Assembly: GCA_047632595.1 (NCBI GenBank)
Contig: JBLIDK010000007.1
Span: 1-55,709, forward strand
DNA from: JBLIDK01 sp047632595
GTDB taxonomy: Bacteria > Bacteroidota > Bacteroidia > Sphingobacteriales > Sphingobacteriaceae
DNA: 55,709 nt
Direction: 5' to 3'
A model generated the notes under the pieces. The model worked only from the letters and a program-made list of their open reading frames with translations, had not been told where the DNA came from and searched no databases. Below are positions 33,858 to 41,112 of this stretch, in pieces. The translations under genes were made by a program, and so were the position numbers. Position 1 is the first letter of the stretch, and each line of letters starts with the position of its first letter.

Positions 33858-35657
33858 ATGAGTACAGAACAACAAATTCAACCAATTAAAGGTGGCGAAT
33901 TCTTAATACGAGAAACCCACGCAGAAGAAATCTTTATTCCCGAAGAATGGAATGAAGAACAAAAAATGATTGCCCAAACCTGTCAGGACTTTTTAGAAGC
34001 GGAAGTATTTCCAAATCTAGATCGAATTGATAGCATGGAAGAAGGTTTAATGCCTTCGTTGGTTACAAAAGCAGGTGAATTAGGCCTTTTAGGAATTTCA
34101 GTACCTGAAGAATACGGCGGATTCAACAAGGATTTTGTTACGAACATGCTTACTACCGAAGTTTTAGGTGCTGGTCATTCTTTTGCAGTTGCTTTATCGG
34201 CACATACTGGAATTGGAACACTACCTATTTTATATTATGGTAATGCAGAGCAAAAAGAAAAGTATGTTCCTAAACTGGCTTCAGGCGAGTGGAAAGCATG
34301 CTATTGTTTAACAGAGCCAAGTTCAGGATCTGATGCAAACTCTGGTAAAACCAAGGCGAAATTAACAGCCGATGGGAAGCACTACCTAATAAATGGTCAA
34401 AAAATGTGGATCACCAACGGTGGTTTTGCTGATGTGTTTATTGTATTTGCTAAAATAGACGACGATGAAAAATTAAGTGCTTTTATCGTAGAAAAATCCT
34501 TTGGTGGCATTACACTAAATGAAGAAGAGCATAAAATGGGGATCAAAGGGTCTTCTACCCGTCAAGTTTTCTTTAACGATTGCAAAGTTCCAGTTGAGAA
34601 CCTGTTGAACGAAAGAGAAAATGGGTTTAAAATTGCCCTAAACATTCTAAACATTGGTAGAATTAAGCTTGCAGGTGCCGCTTTAGGTGCTTCAAAGGCT
34701 GTAATTAACCACAGTGTTGAATATGCGAATGAAAGAGAGCAATTTGGACGAAGCATTTCTAAATACGGTGCTATACGCTATAAACTAGCAGAGCAAGCAA
34801 CGCGAGTGTTTGTTTTAGAAAGCACCTTGTATAGAGCAACACAAAATATTGATGATGCAATAGCCTCATTAATTGAAGGTGGCATGGATGCTGGGGAAGC
34901 AAAACTAAAGGGAACTGAACAATACGCAGTTGAATGCGCTATGCTTAAAGTTTTAGGTTCTGAAGTGTTAGATTACGTGGTGGATGAAGGTGTTCAAATT
35001 TATGGTGGAATGGGCTTTAGTGCCGATGCACCAATGGAAAGAGCTTACAGAGATGCACGTATTAATCGAATTTTTGAAGGGACAAACGAAATTAACCGAC
35101 TTTTAACGGTTGATATGATGCTGAAACGTGCTCTTAAAGGAGAAATAGACTTGATGACACCTGCTGCAGCTGTTGCAAGTGAGTTAACTTCTGTTCCAGA
35201 CATGAGTGCTGGCGATATAGAAACTGGTCCTTTGGCTCATGAACGCAAAGTTCTTAAGAACCTGAAGAAAATTGGATTGATGGTAGCGGGTTCTGCTGTT
35301 CAGAAATTCATGCAAAGTCTTTCAAAAGAGCAAGAAATTCTAATGAATTGTGCAGATATCTTAATTGATGTTTACGCCATTGAGTCTGTTATTTTACGTA
35401 CTGAAAAAGTAATCTCCATGAAAGGAGAAGAAGCTTGCAAGGATCAATTAATGATGGCAAAGCTTTTTACTTATGATGGAGTAGATAGAATTAACATAGC
35501 TGGTAAAAACGCTATTATTTCTATGGCAGAGGGAGATGAATTGAGAATGATGTTAATGGGATTAAAACGATTTACTAAAATTAATCCGGTTAACAGCAGA
35601 GATTTAAGGCAAGGAATTGCTGAAACAGTAATTGCGGCAAATAAGTATTGTTATTAA
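33858..35657 (+). CDS. fadE: Acyl-CoA dehydrogenase (FAD-dependent)
   Basis: The 599-residue flavoprotein carries out the first oxidation of beta-oxidation and passes electrons to ETF. It shows CYCLTEPSSGSDA, the FAD-contacting KMWITNGGFADVFIVFAK, the substrate-binding AYRDARINRIFEGTNEINR with the catalytic glutamate in FEGTNEI, and IKGSSTRQVFF. It carries an extra C-terminal helical domain of about 180 residues beyond the core, as in Bacillus FadE and VLCAD-type enzymes. It is the last gene of the operon and is followed by a strong terminator. Confidence 0.93.
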   Translation: MSTEQQIQPIKGGEFLIRETHAEEIFIPEEWNEEQKMIAQTCQDFLEAEVFPNLDRIDSMEEGLMPSLVTKAGELGLLGISVPEEYGGFNKDFVTNMLTTEVLGAGHSFAVALSAHTGIGTLPILYYGNAEQKEKYVPKLASGEWKACYCLTEPSSGSDANSGKTKAKLTADGKHYLINGQKMWITNGGFADVFIVFAKIDDDEKLSAFIVEKSFGGITLNEEEHKMGIKGSSTRQVFFNDCKVPVENLLNERENGFKIALNILNIGRIKLAGAALGASKAVINHSVEYANEREQFGRSISKYGAIRYKLAEQATRVFVLESTLYRATQNIDDAIASLIEGGMDAGEAKLKGTEQYAVECAMLKVLGSEVLDYVVDEGVQIYGGMGFSADAPMERAYRDARINRIFEGTNEINRLLTVDMMLKRALKGEIDLMTPAAAVASELTSVPDMSAGDIETGPLAHERKVLKNLKKIGLMVAGSAVQKFMQSLSKEQEILMNCADILIDVYAIESVILRTEKVISMKGEEACKDQLMMAKLFTYDGVDRINIAGKNAIISMAEGDELRMMLMGLKRFTKINPVNSRDLRQGIAETVIAANKYCY

Positions 35658-35693
35658 CAATACTTATACTTGCTTAACAATTTATTAGTATAC

Positions 35694-35726
35694 CACCCAC
35701 TTTAAATTAAAGTGGGTGTTTTTTTT
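35694..35726 (+). terminator. Rho-independent terminator of the fad operon
   Basis: CACCCACTTT (35694-35703) pairs perfectly with AAAGTGGGTG (35709-35718), followed by eight T. A further palindrome spanning the fadE stop codon (AAGTATTGTT...AACAATACTT, about 35644-35666) may add 3'-end stability. Confidence 0.9.
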
Positions 35727-35732
35727 GCCTTA

Positions 35733-35750
35733 ATGTTAAGTTAATGTTAA
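35733..35750 (+). promoter_or_regulatory. Candidate Pho box (ATGTTAA-N4-ATGTTAA)
   Basis: Two identical heptamers ATGTTAA (35733-35739 and 35744-35750) are spaced by four bases, an 11-bp period. The layout and heptamers match the site between phoB and the LptF/G-like gene at 8420-8437. It lies about 90 bp upstream of the phosphate porin start codon. Confidence 0.55.
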
Positions 35751-35800
35751 CTCAGTTTTGACTTTTACGGTTAAAATTTAATTAAGCCCTTAAATACGTG

Positions 35801-35808
35801 TAAGTTTG
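35801..35808 (+). promoter_or_regulatory. Bacteroidota -7 promoter box, TAAGTTTG
   Basis: TAAGTTTG is an exact match to TAnnTTTG, 30 bp upstream of the porin ATG. A standard -33 TTTG is not seen at the usual distance, which would suit a promoter that needs an activator such as PhoB. Confidence 0.5.
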
Positions 35809-35838
35809 TCGCATTCGAAAAAAACACAAAAAATAAAG

Positions 35839-37047
35839 ATGATTAAATATTTTATATTACTATCTATCAGCGTATTAATAGTTTTTACATTAAATGCACA
35901 AGAAGAAAATAACATAGACTGGTATGCCGCAACTAAACTTAAAACTGCTGATGGTGATGCAGATATTAAATTTGGAGGTCGAATTCAAGTACAATCAGTA
36001 ATATTTAACCAAGATAGTGCTACACAAGCTGCTGGCAACGCAATTAGTGGTTCTCAGTTACGTAGACTTCGTTTTTATAGCTCAGGTAAGGTTTACAATA
36101 AGTCGTTAGATTATAAATTACAATTAGAATTTGTAGGTGCTGCAGTAGGTGTGCGAGATGCATTTATTACTCTAAGAAACCTACCTGTTGTAGGAAACTT
36201 TAGAGTTGGTCAAATGAAAGAAGCTATTGGCTACGATAAAATTATGAGTAGTAATGATATTGCATTTATCGAAAGAACGGCTTTGAACAACTTACACCCA
36301 CAACGTAATGTGGGTGCTTCTTTATTTAACACTTCAAAAGACGAAAATTTTAGATGGGAAGTTGGAGTTTTTCAAGATGCAACAACACAAGGTTTCACTA
36401 ACCCAAACAACACCTTTAACACTACAGGACGTTTAACTAAGGTTCTTTTGTATGAGAATTCTGAAGATTTATACCGTTTACTACATATTGGTGTAGCAGG
36501 TTCAATTCACAACCCTTCAGGTGGTCTTTATAAAACCACAGCAAGACCAGAAACAGGATTTGGACCGCGATATATAAACACTGGTGAAATAACAGGAGTT
36601 GAAAACCAAACCATTATTGCTGGTGAATTTGCCTTATTTGTAAATAATTTGAATGTCCTTGCTGAGTATACAGTTAACAGCTTAGATGTTAACACCAGTT
36701 TAAATGGCAACTTAAATTTCAGTGCGTTTTTTGTGGAAGCTGGTTGGTTCTTAACTAATGAACATATGGGTTATGTAAAGTCTAAAGGAATTACAGAAGG
36801 AATGAATCCAAATAAGAACTTCTCTACTTCAGAGCCAGGTTCTGGAGCCATTCAGTTTGTTGCGCGTTACTCTTCTGCTGATTTTAATGATGTACCAATT
36901 ACAGGTGGACAAATGGACATTTTATCTTTTGGAGTTAACTGGTGGTTGAACCCTGCTACTCGTTTTTCAATTAATGAAAACTTAGTAGATTTAGAAAACG
37001 TAGGTAATACAAACATTACGCAATTAAAATTCCAATTGTTATTTTAG
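35839..37047 (+). CDS. Phosphate-selective porin O/P family outer-membrane protein
   Basis: The ATG at 35839 starts a normal signal peptide (MIKYFILLSISVLIVFTLNAQ) and gives 402 residues; an in-frame TTG 11 codons earlier would only add a hydrophilic extension. The mature part has the OprO/OprP pattern: KFGGRIQVQSVIFNQD, SQLRRLRFYSSGKVYNKSLDYKLQLEF split over strands, NFRVGQMKEAIGYDK, and many short beta strands to the C-terminal LKFQLLF. Such trimeric porins take up phosphate or pyrophosphate. It is followed directly by the pst remnants and preceded by a candidate Pho box, so it is probably phosphate-starvation regulated. Confidence 0.87.
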   Translation: MIKYFILLSISVLIVFTLNAQEENNIDWYAATKLKTADGDADIKFGGRIQVQSVIFNQDSATQAAGNAISGSQLRRLRFYSSGKVYNKSLDYKLQLEFVGAAVGVRDAFITLRNLPVVGNFRVGQMKEAIGYDKIMSSNDIAFIERTALNNLHPQRNVGASLFNTSKDENFRWEVGVFQDATTQGFTNPNNTFNTTGRLTKVLLYENSEDLYRLLHIGVAGSIHNPSGGLYKTTARPETGFGPRYINTGEITGVENQTIIAGEFALFVNNLNVLAEYTVNSLDVNTSLNGNLNFSAFFVEAGWFLTNEHMGYVKSKGITEGMNPNKNFSTSEPGSGAIQFVARYSSADFNDVPITGGQMDILSFGVNWWLNPATRFSINENLVDLENVGNTNITQLKFQLLF

Positions 37048-37051
37048 TTTT

Positions 37052-37278
37052 ACTTTACGAATACTACTTCCTCTAGTAGCAGCAATTGCCCTGCTACTAA
37101 ACTCTTGCACCAATAAAGAATCTATTAAAATGCAGAATCTTCTACAGTTTTACCTGTGGTTTCGGTAGCAACTGAACGCTACGTTGTTGAACACCCAGAA
37201 CTTAATGTTTTAGTAAATGCTGGTGGATCTGGAGTAGGAGTAAACCAATTGGGAGAAGGGAAAATTGATATTGGCAAC
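37052..37278 (+). pseudogene. pstS: 5' remnant of pstS (phosphate-binding lipoprotein)
   Basis: One frame encodes ILLPLVAAIALLLNSCTNKE, a lipoprotein signal with lipobox, but without its own ATG. After a frameshift near 37138 it continues with VVSVATERYVVEHPELNVLV and NAGGSGVGVNQLGEGKIDIG, the N-terminal phosphate-binding core of PstS (GSGxG...GxxDIGN). The homology stops at about 37278, where pstB-like sequence begins. Intact PstS is about 270-350 residues, so more than two thirds are lost. Porin-pstS order is the usual one in Flavobacteriia. Confidence 0.8.
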
Positions 37279-37549
37279 AAAACCAGATGTATTATTGTTA
37301 GATGAGCCAATTTCATCACTTGATTCTTTAAGCACCAAGTCTATTGAAGAATTAATGCTTAATCTCAAGGAAAAGCACACTATAATTTTTGTGACCCACA
37401 ACATTCAGCAGGCCCGCAAAATTGCAGACCAGTTAGTATTTGTGTGCAATGGCGAAGTGGTAGAATATGGTAAGTGCTCAACGCTATTTAATAACCCTAA
37501 AAACGTGCAAACTAAGGCTTATTTAACAGATGAGTTTTGTGATTGTTAG
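37271..37549 (+). pseudogene. pstB: 3' remnant of pstB (phosphate ABC transporter ATPase)
   Basis: The frame encodes LATKPDVLLLDEPISSLD (Walker B), STKSIEELMLNLKEKHTI, FVTHNIQQARKIADQ (H-loop) and ends EYGKCSTLFNNPKNVQTKAY. This matches the last third of PstB, which is about 250-260 residues when intact. Walker A and the ABC signature are absent, so the product cannot hydrolyse ATP. It abuts the pstS remnant with a short ambiguous overlap (ATTGGCAAC) that suits a microhomology-mediated deletion of pstS 3', pstC, pstA and pstB 5'. No phoU follows. Confidence 0.82.
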
Positions 37550-37635
37550 GTACTAAGTTAAAAGTGCGAAAGTAGACAGTTTGCAAATAGCGTGGGGTTG
37601 ATTGAATGTTTACTTTATACTTAAGCATCACCTTC

Positions 37636-37833
37636 CTATTTAGCGTTGCGGTTTTTCTTTATTTTTAGGCTTAATATTACTAACGAAATACCAATAGTAA
37701 GAATTAACGCTTTACCCCAAATAAAACCTTTTCCATAAGTTGACAATTCAGAATAGTCAAGCAAATATTTAATGAATGGAAATAAGCTTATTAAACAGAA
37801 TAAAATGCCTAAGAAAAGCAGTATTTTTTTCAT
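37636..37833 (-). CDS. Small membrane protein, two predicted helices
   Basis: The 65-residue product has two hydrophobic segments (about 4-24 and 40-57) separated by a short loop, and a basic tail. It is not recognisable as a known family. Its start codon lies 15 bp after a strong hairpin that ends the preceding lipoprotein gene. It may be a real small gene because it begins with a normal ATG and has a clear helix pattern. Confidence 0.5.
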   Translation of the reverse strand: MKKILLFLGILFCLISLFPFIKYLLDYSELSTYGKGFIWGKALILTIGISLVILSLKIKKNRNAK

Positions 37834-37847
37834 ATAAATTAAAAATA

Positions 37848-37878
37848 TTAAGTGGTAGAGCTAAACTCTACCACTTAA
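37848..37878 (-). terminator. Terminator hairpin after the Bor-like gene
   Basis: TTAAGTGGTAGAG (37848-37860) pairs perfectly over 13 bp with CTCTACCACTTAA (37866-37878) around a five-base loop. On the minus strand it is followed by TATTTTT. It sits between the lipoprotein gene and the small membrane gene, so it could also attenuate read-through. Confidence 0.85.
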
Positions 37879-37882
37879 TGAA

Positions 37883-38176
37883 TTATTTTCTAACTATTGT
37901 AGTTGTTGGAGAATAAATACCAAAAGTAATTGCATTAATAAGTCCGTCAACAAAAGTGTGAGTAATGGTAACGTCATAGTCTTTTGCACCACCAGCCATT
38001 TCACTAGGGTTTGAGATGCTAACTGGAGCTAATCCATATATTAAATAATGATTCATTTTTCGATTCTCTACACCTGATTGTGCGCCCTCACCAACTGTCA
38101 TAGTATAGGTATAGCAAGAAGTCAATGAAAATGACATTCCTACTACTAAAATTAAGCTTAATATTGATTTTTTCAT
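37883..38176 (-). CDS. Bor/Iss-family lipoprotein
   Basis: The 97-residue product has a lipoprotein signal ending LTSCYTYTMTVGEGAQSGV and then MNHYLIYGLAPVSISNP and a C-terminal FVDGLINAITFGIYSPTTT. This closely follows the lambda Bor protein pattern (C-Y-x-x-T-x-x-V-G-x-GAQ ... NHYLIYGLAP ... GLIN-x-x-TFGIY). Bor and Iss are phage or plasmid surface lipoproteins linked to serum resistance in enterics; in Bacteroidota the role is unknown. Full length for the family (about 97). Confidence 0.88.
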   Translation of the reverse strand: MKKSILSLILVVGMSFSLTSCYTYTMTVGEGAQSGVENRKMNHYLIYGLAPVSISNPSEMAGGAKDYDVTITHTFVDGLINAITFGIYSPTTTIVRK

Positions 38177-38463
38177 TTTGGTTTATATTTAAGTTTTCCT
38201 ACTCTTTTGGTTTTTCAGTTACACCCAGTTTTTTTTGTGGTATCAAGACTCCACAATCGCCACAACTCACTAGCTATAATGCGTTGTATGTCCAACAAAA
38301 ACAACAAGAAATCAATCTGAATTAAAAATATGAGAGATTCAGTTATTCAAGTAGTTGGAAAACAAATATAATAATTTAATTGAAAGTATAGTGGCAATTT
38401 AGTGATTTTGAGGATGAATTTAGGTGTGAGTTTGGAGTGAAAAGTTGAAGTTTGAAAAGTTCG

Positions 38464-38489
38464 AAAGTAGAAAGTAGAAAGTAGAAAGT
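38464..38489. repeat. Tandem heptamer AAAGTAG x3 plus partial unit
   Basis: Three perfect AAAGTAG units and a partial fourth follow GTTCG. A related CGAAAGTAGACAGTT occurs near 37566, just after the pstB remnant. The stretch 38177-38463 has no supported gene; a short open frame there is antisense to the Bor-like gene. Confidence 0.7.
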
Positions 38490-38549
38490 TAATTTATCTA
38501 AACTTTACAACTTTATTACTTCCTACTAAATTATTGTTTGTGTTTTTTT

Positions 38550-38595
38550 AAATTTTAGACCAACATATTTCGTTTTCAGATGAGACTCTAGCGCA
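38550..38595. repeat. Dispersed intergenic repeat family B, copy 2
   Basis: AAATTTTAGACC...TGAGACTCTAGCGCA matches the 16537-16582 copy in the same orientation. It is followed 47 bp later by the second MITE-like element. Confidence 0.55.
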
Positions 38596-38641
38596 AAATG
38601 GGTTGAAAGTTTACTTTTTACCAAACACAGCTCCTCTTGAC

Positions 38642-38852
38642 AGTCATTTCGACCGGAGTGCAACGAAGAGAGAAATCTTCCTTAAGGTGTGCAACATACA
38701 TTTTAGTTAGCTGCACTTTAAAACTACACAAATTTCGATTAAAGTCGAATGAGGTTAATTCACCGTTTTCAAGTTATTCCTAAACCTGAAGGTAGATTTC
38801 TCCTTTCAGTCGAAATGACCCAGTGGAATGAGTAGTTATATTCTTTGAATCC
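38642..38852. repeat. MITE-like inverted-repeat element, copy 2
   Basis: The left arm AGTCATTTCGACCGGAGTGC...GAGAAATCTTCCTT (38642-38683) is identical to copy 1 apart from one base in 42. The right arm (38788-38820) is inverted, GTAGATTTCTCC...CGAAATGACC. The interior shares TTAGCWGCACTTT-like sequence and the 3' flank shares CAGTGGAATGA...CTTTGAATC with copy 1. From the start of the left arm to the end of the right arm both copies are about 178-179 bp. Confidence 0.75.
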
Positions 38853-38883
38853 TACAAGACTTCAATTAGCATGCATTTGCTGG

Positions 38884-39693
38884 TTAAGATTTGACTTTTA
38901 CATTCGCTTTAAAAACTTCACTCCCTTTTTTATGAATCAAACCATTGGAAGCTAAAATTTCACCTCCAAATATGTAATTGTCATTGTTTGAGAAGTCGGA
39001 TACTTGCCCTCCTGCTTCGGTTACCAATAAAGTTCCAGCAGCAACATCCCAAGGTGCAAGTCCTTGCTCAAAGAACATCCCAAATCGACCACAGGCAGTA
39101 TAAGCTAAATCAACCGCAGCAGATCCAATTCGTCGCACTCCCCTACTGTTTTCTATAAAATAAGTTAATTGCGACATGAAGTTTTTCATATTGCCAAAGT
39201 TGGTATAAGGAAAACCTGTTGCTACCAGAACCTCTCCTAAATCTTTTGAAGCATTCACTTTAATAGGACTATCATTCAAAAATGCTCCGCCTCCTTTAAG
39301 CGCATGGAACATTTCTTTTCTTCCTAACTCATACACAACAGCCCCTATAACTTCTTTGTGGTGCATTAGAGCGACACTAATAGCATAGGTGGGTATTCCG
39401 TTTAAATAGTTAGTAGTTCCGTCTAAGGGGTCTATAATCCATGTATATTCCTTATTGATTTGTTCAACAGTTTCTTCTTCTGTTAAAAAGCCAGAATTTG
39501 GTAAGTAATGACTTAAGTCATGAACTAATTTCTTTTCCGCTTCTTTATCTACGAAAGAAACAAGGTCGTTTTTTCCTTTAAACTCAATATCTGATTGCTG
39601 AATTTTGGATGACTGAATGTGTATATATTCTCCAACTCTGGTTGCTGAGATAATTACATTCCTAATAATTCCGCGCAAAGTTTCAAATTCCAT
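38884..39693 (-). CDS. suhB: Inositol monophosphatase family protein
   Basis: The 269-residue Mg-dependent phosphatase has the two metal-binding signatures: FLTEEETVEQ then WIIDPLDGTTNYLNG, and the second APWDVAAGTLLVTEAGG. The length fits SuhB/IMPase (260-270). The substrate may be inositol phosphates, or the protein may have the RNA-related role of SuhB. It lies 9 bp downstream of mtaB on the same strand, so they are probably co-transcribed. Confidence 0.92.
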   Translation of the reverse strand: MEFETLRGIIRNVIISATRVGEYIHIQSSKIQQSDIEFKGKNDLVSFVDKEAEKKLVHDLSHYLPNSGFLTEEETVEQINKEYTWIIDPLDGTTNYLNGIPTYAISVALMHHKEVIGAVVYELGRKEMFHALKGGGAFLNDSPIKVNASKDLGEVLVATGFPYTNFGNMKNFMSQLTYFIENSRGVRRIGSAAVDLAYTACGRFGMFFEQGLAPWDVAAGTLLVTEAGGQVSDFSNNDNYIFGGEILASNGLIHKKGSEVFKANVKVKS

Positions 39694-39702
39694 AGGCGGA
39701 AT

Positions 39703-41007
39703 TTACGAAGAAATTACTTCTACTGCTAATGCTTCGTCTAAAGATGGCTGCAATTTGACTCTAGCAATAGTATTTGCAAGGCTTTTCTTATAAGGTGTTT
39801 GAACCTTTATGTAGTTATCCGTAAAGCCATACATCAGCCCTTTTCGTTGATTTTCTTCAAACAAAACTTCTCTTACATTTGAAATATGCGCATCATAAAA
39901 GTACTTTCTCTTCTTATCACTTAATATATGAAGCATTTTACTTCGTTCCGATTTTGCCTCTCCAGGAAGCTTACCCGTCATTTGAGCAGCCAAAGTGTTC
40001 TCTCTTTCTGAAAAGCTAAAAACATGTAGATAGGAAATATCCAATTTATTCAAGAACTCATAGGTCTCTAAGAAGTCTTCTCTCGTTTCGTTCGGAAATC
40101 CAACAATAACATCCACACCTACACAGCAATGTGGCATTAGTTCTTTTATTTTCTGAACTCTATCCACATATAAGTCTCGCTTATATCGGCGGCGCATGAG
40201 TCCTAATATTTTATCAGAACCCGACTGTAATGGAATATGAAAATGCGGTACGAAGCGATTAGAAGCAGCAACAAATTCAATTATTTCATTTGTTAATAGG
40301 TTTGGCTCAATGGATGAAATTCTAAATCGTTCAATAGTTTCAACTTGGTCAAGCTGTTTTACTAGATCTAGAAACGTTTTTTCTGTGCCTACTCCAAAAT
40401 CACCAATATTTACTCCGGTTAAAACAATTTCCTTCACGCCTGATGCACCAATATTACGTGCATCCTTTACAATATCTTGAATTTTACCACTTCTACTTGC
40501 TCCCCGAGCTAATGGAATGGTGCAATAGGTACAAGAATAATCACAGCCATCTTGTACTTTTAAAAAGGTTCGAGTTCTATCATCGGAAGAAAAAGCTGGA
40601 ATAAAATCTTTCACCTCGTCAATTTCTCCTTCTAATATTAAGGCTTTCTCTCGTTTTACTAAGTCTTTTATGTGATTAACAAGATTAAATTTCTCAGAAG
40701 CTCCAAGAACCAAATCAACTCCCGGTATAGAAGCAATTTCGGTTGGCTTTAACTGGGCATAGCAGCCAATAATAGCGATAAGGGCATTTTCATTCACTTT
40801 TAATGCCTTTCGAACGATTTTTTTGCATTTCTTATCGGCATTTTCTGTTACTGAGCAGGTATTAATTACATACACATCTGCCGGTTCAGAAAACTCCACT
40901 GTTTCAAAACCTTCGTTTTTGAACAATTTCCCAATAGAAGAAGTTTCAGAGAAATTCAACTTACACCCTAAGGTGTAAAAACCTACTTTTTTAGCTGCCT
41001 TAGCCAT
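39703..41007 (-). CDS. mtaB: tRNA t6A37 methylthiotransferase MtaB
   Basis: The 434-residue radical-SAM enzyme adds a methylthio group to N6-threonylcarbamoyladenosine at position 37 of ANN-decoding tRNAs. The N-terminal MTTase cluster cysteines are in TLGCKLN, INTCSVTENADKKC and IGCYAQ. The radical-SAM motif is CDYSCTYCTIPLARG. A TRAM-like C-terminus follows. The overall pattern GFYTLGCKLNFSET is MtaB rather than MiaB (which has YGCQMN). Length is normal. Confidence 0.93.
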   Translation of the reverse strand: MAKAAKKVGFYTLGCKLNFSETSSIGKLFKNEGFETVEFSEPADVYVINTCSVTENADKKCKKIVRKALKVNENALIAIIGCYAQLKPTEIASIPGVDLVLGASEKFNLVNHIKDLVKREKALILEGEIDEVKDFIPAFSSDDRTRTFLKVQDGCDYSCTYCTIPLARGASRSGKIQDIVKDARNIGASGVKEIVLTGVNIGDFGVGTEKTFLDLVKQLDQVETIERFRISSIEPNLLTNEIIEFVAASNRFVPHFHIPLQSGSDKILGLMRRRYKRDLYVDRVQKIKELMPHCCVGVDVIVGFPNETREDFLETYEFLNKLDISYLHVFSFSERENTLAAQMTGKLPGEAKSERSKMLHILSDKKRKYFYDAHISNVREVLFEENQRKGLMYGFTDNYIKVQTPYKKSLANTIARVKLQPSLDEALAVEVISS

Positions 41008-41053
41008 TGCACAAAAGTAAGGGTTTAGATTAAAAGGAATTGTATTAAACTAA

Positions 41054-41094
41054 AAAAGGCTACCTGTCCGATTATCTTGGACAAATAGCCTTTT
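41054..41094 (-). terminator. Terminator after the giant secreted-protein gene
   Basis: AAAAGGCTA (41054-41062) pairs with TAGCCTTTT (41086-41094), with an inner GTCC/GGAC stem. It lies just beyond the stop codon of the 3342-residue gene and before the mtaB promoter region. Confidence 0.78.
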
Positions 41095-41112
41095 AACATT
41101 ATTGAAATGAAA

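Noticed and set aside
38125..38325. 66-aa open frame on the plus strand
   Set aside because: Its hydrophobic start is the complement of the Bor-like signal peptide; the rest has no recognisable features.
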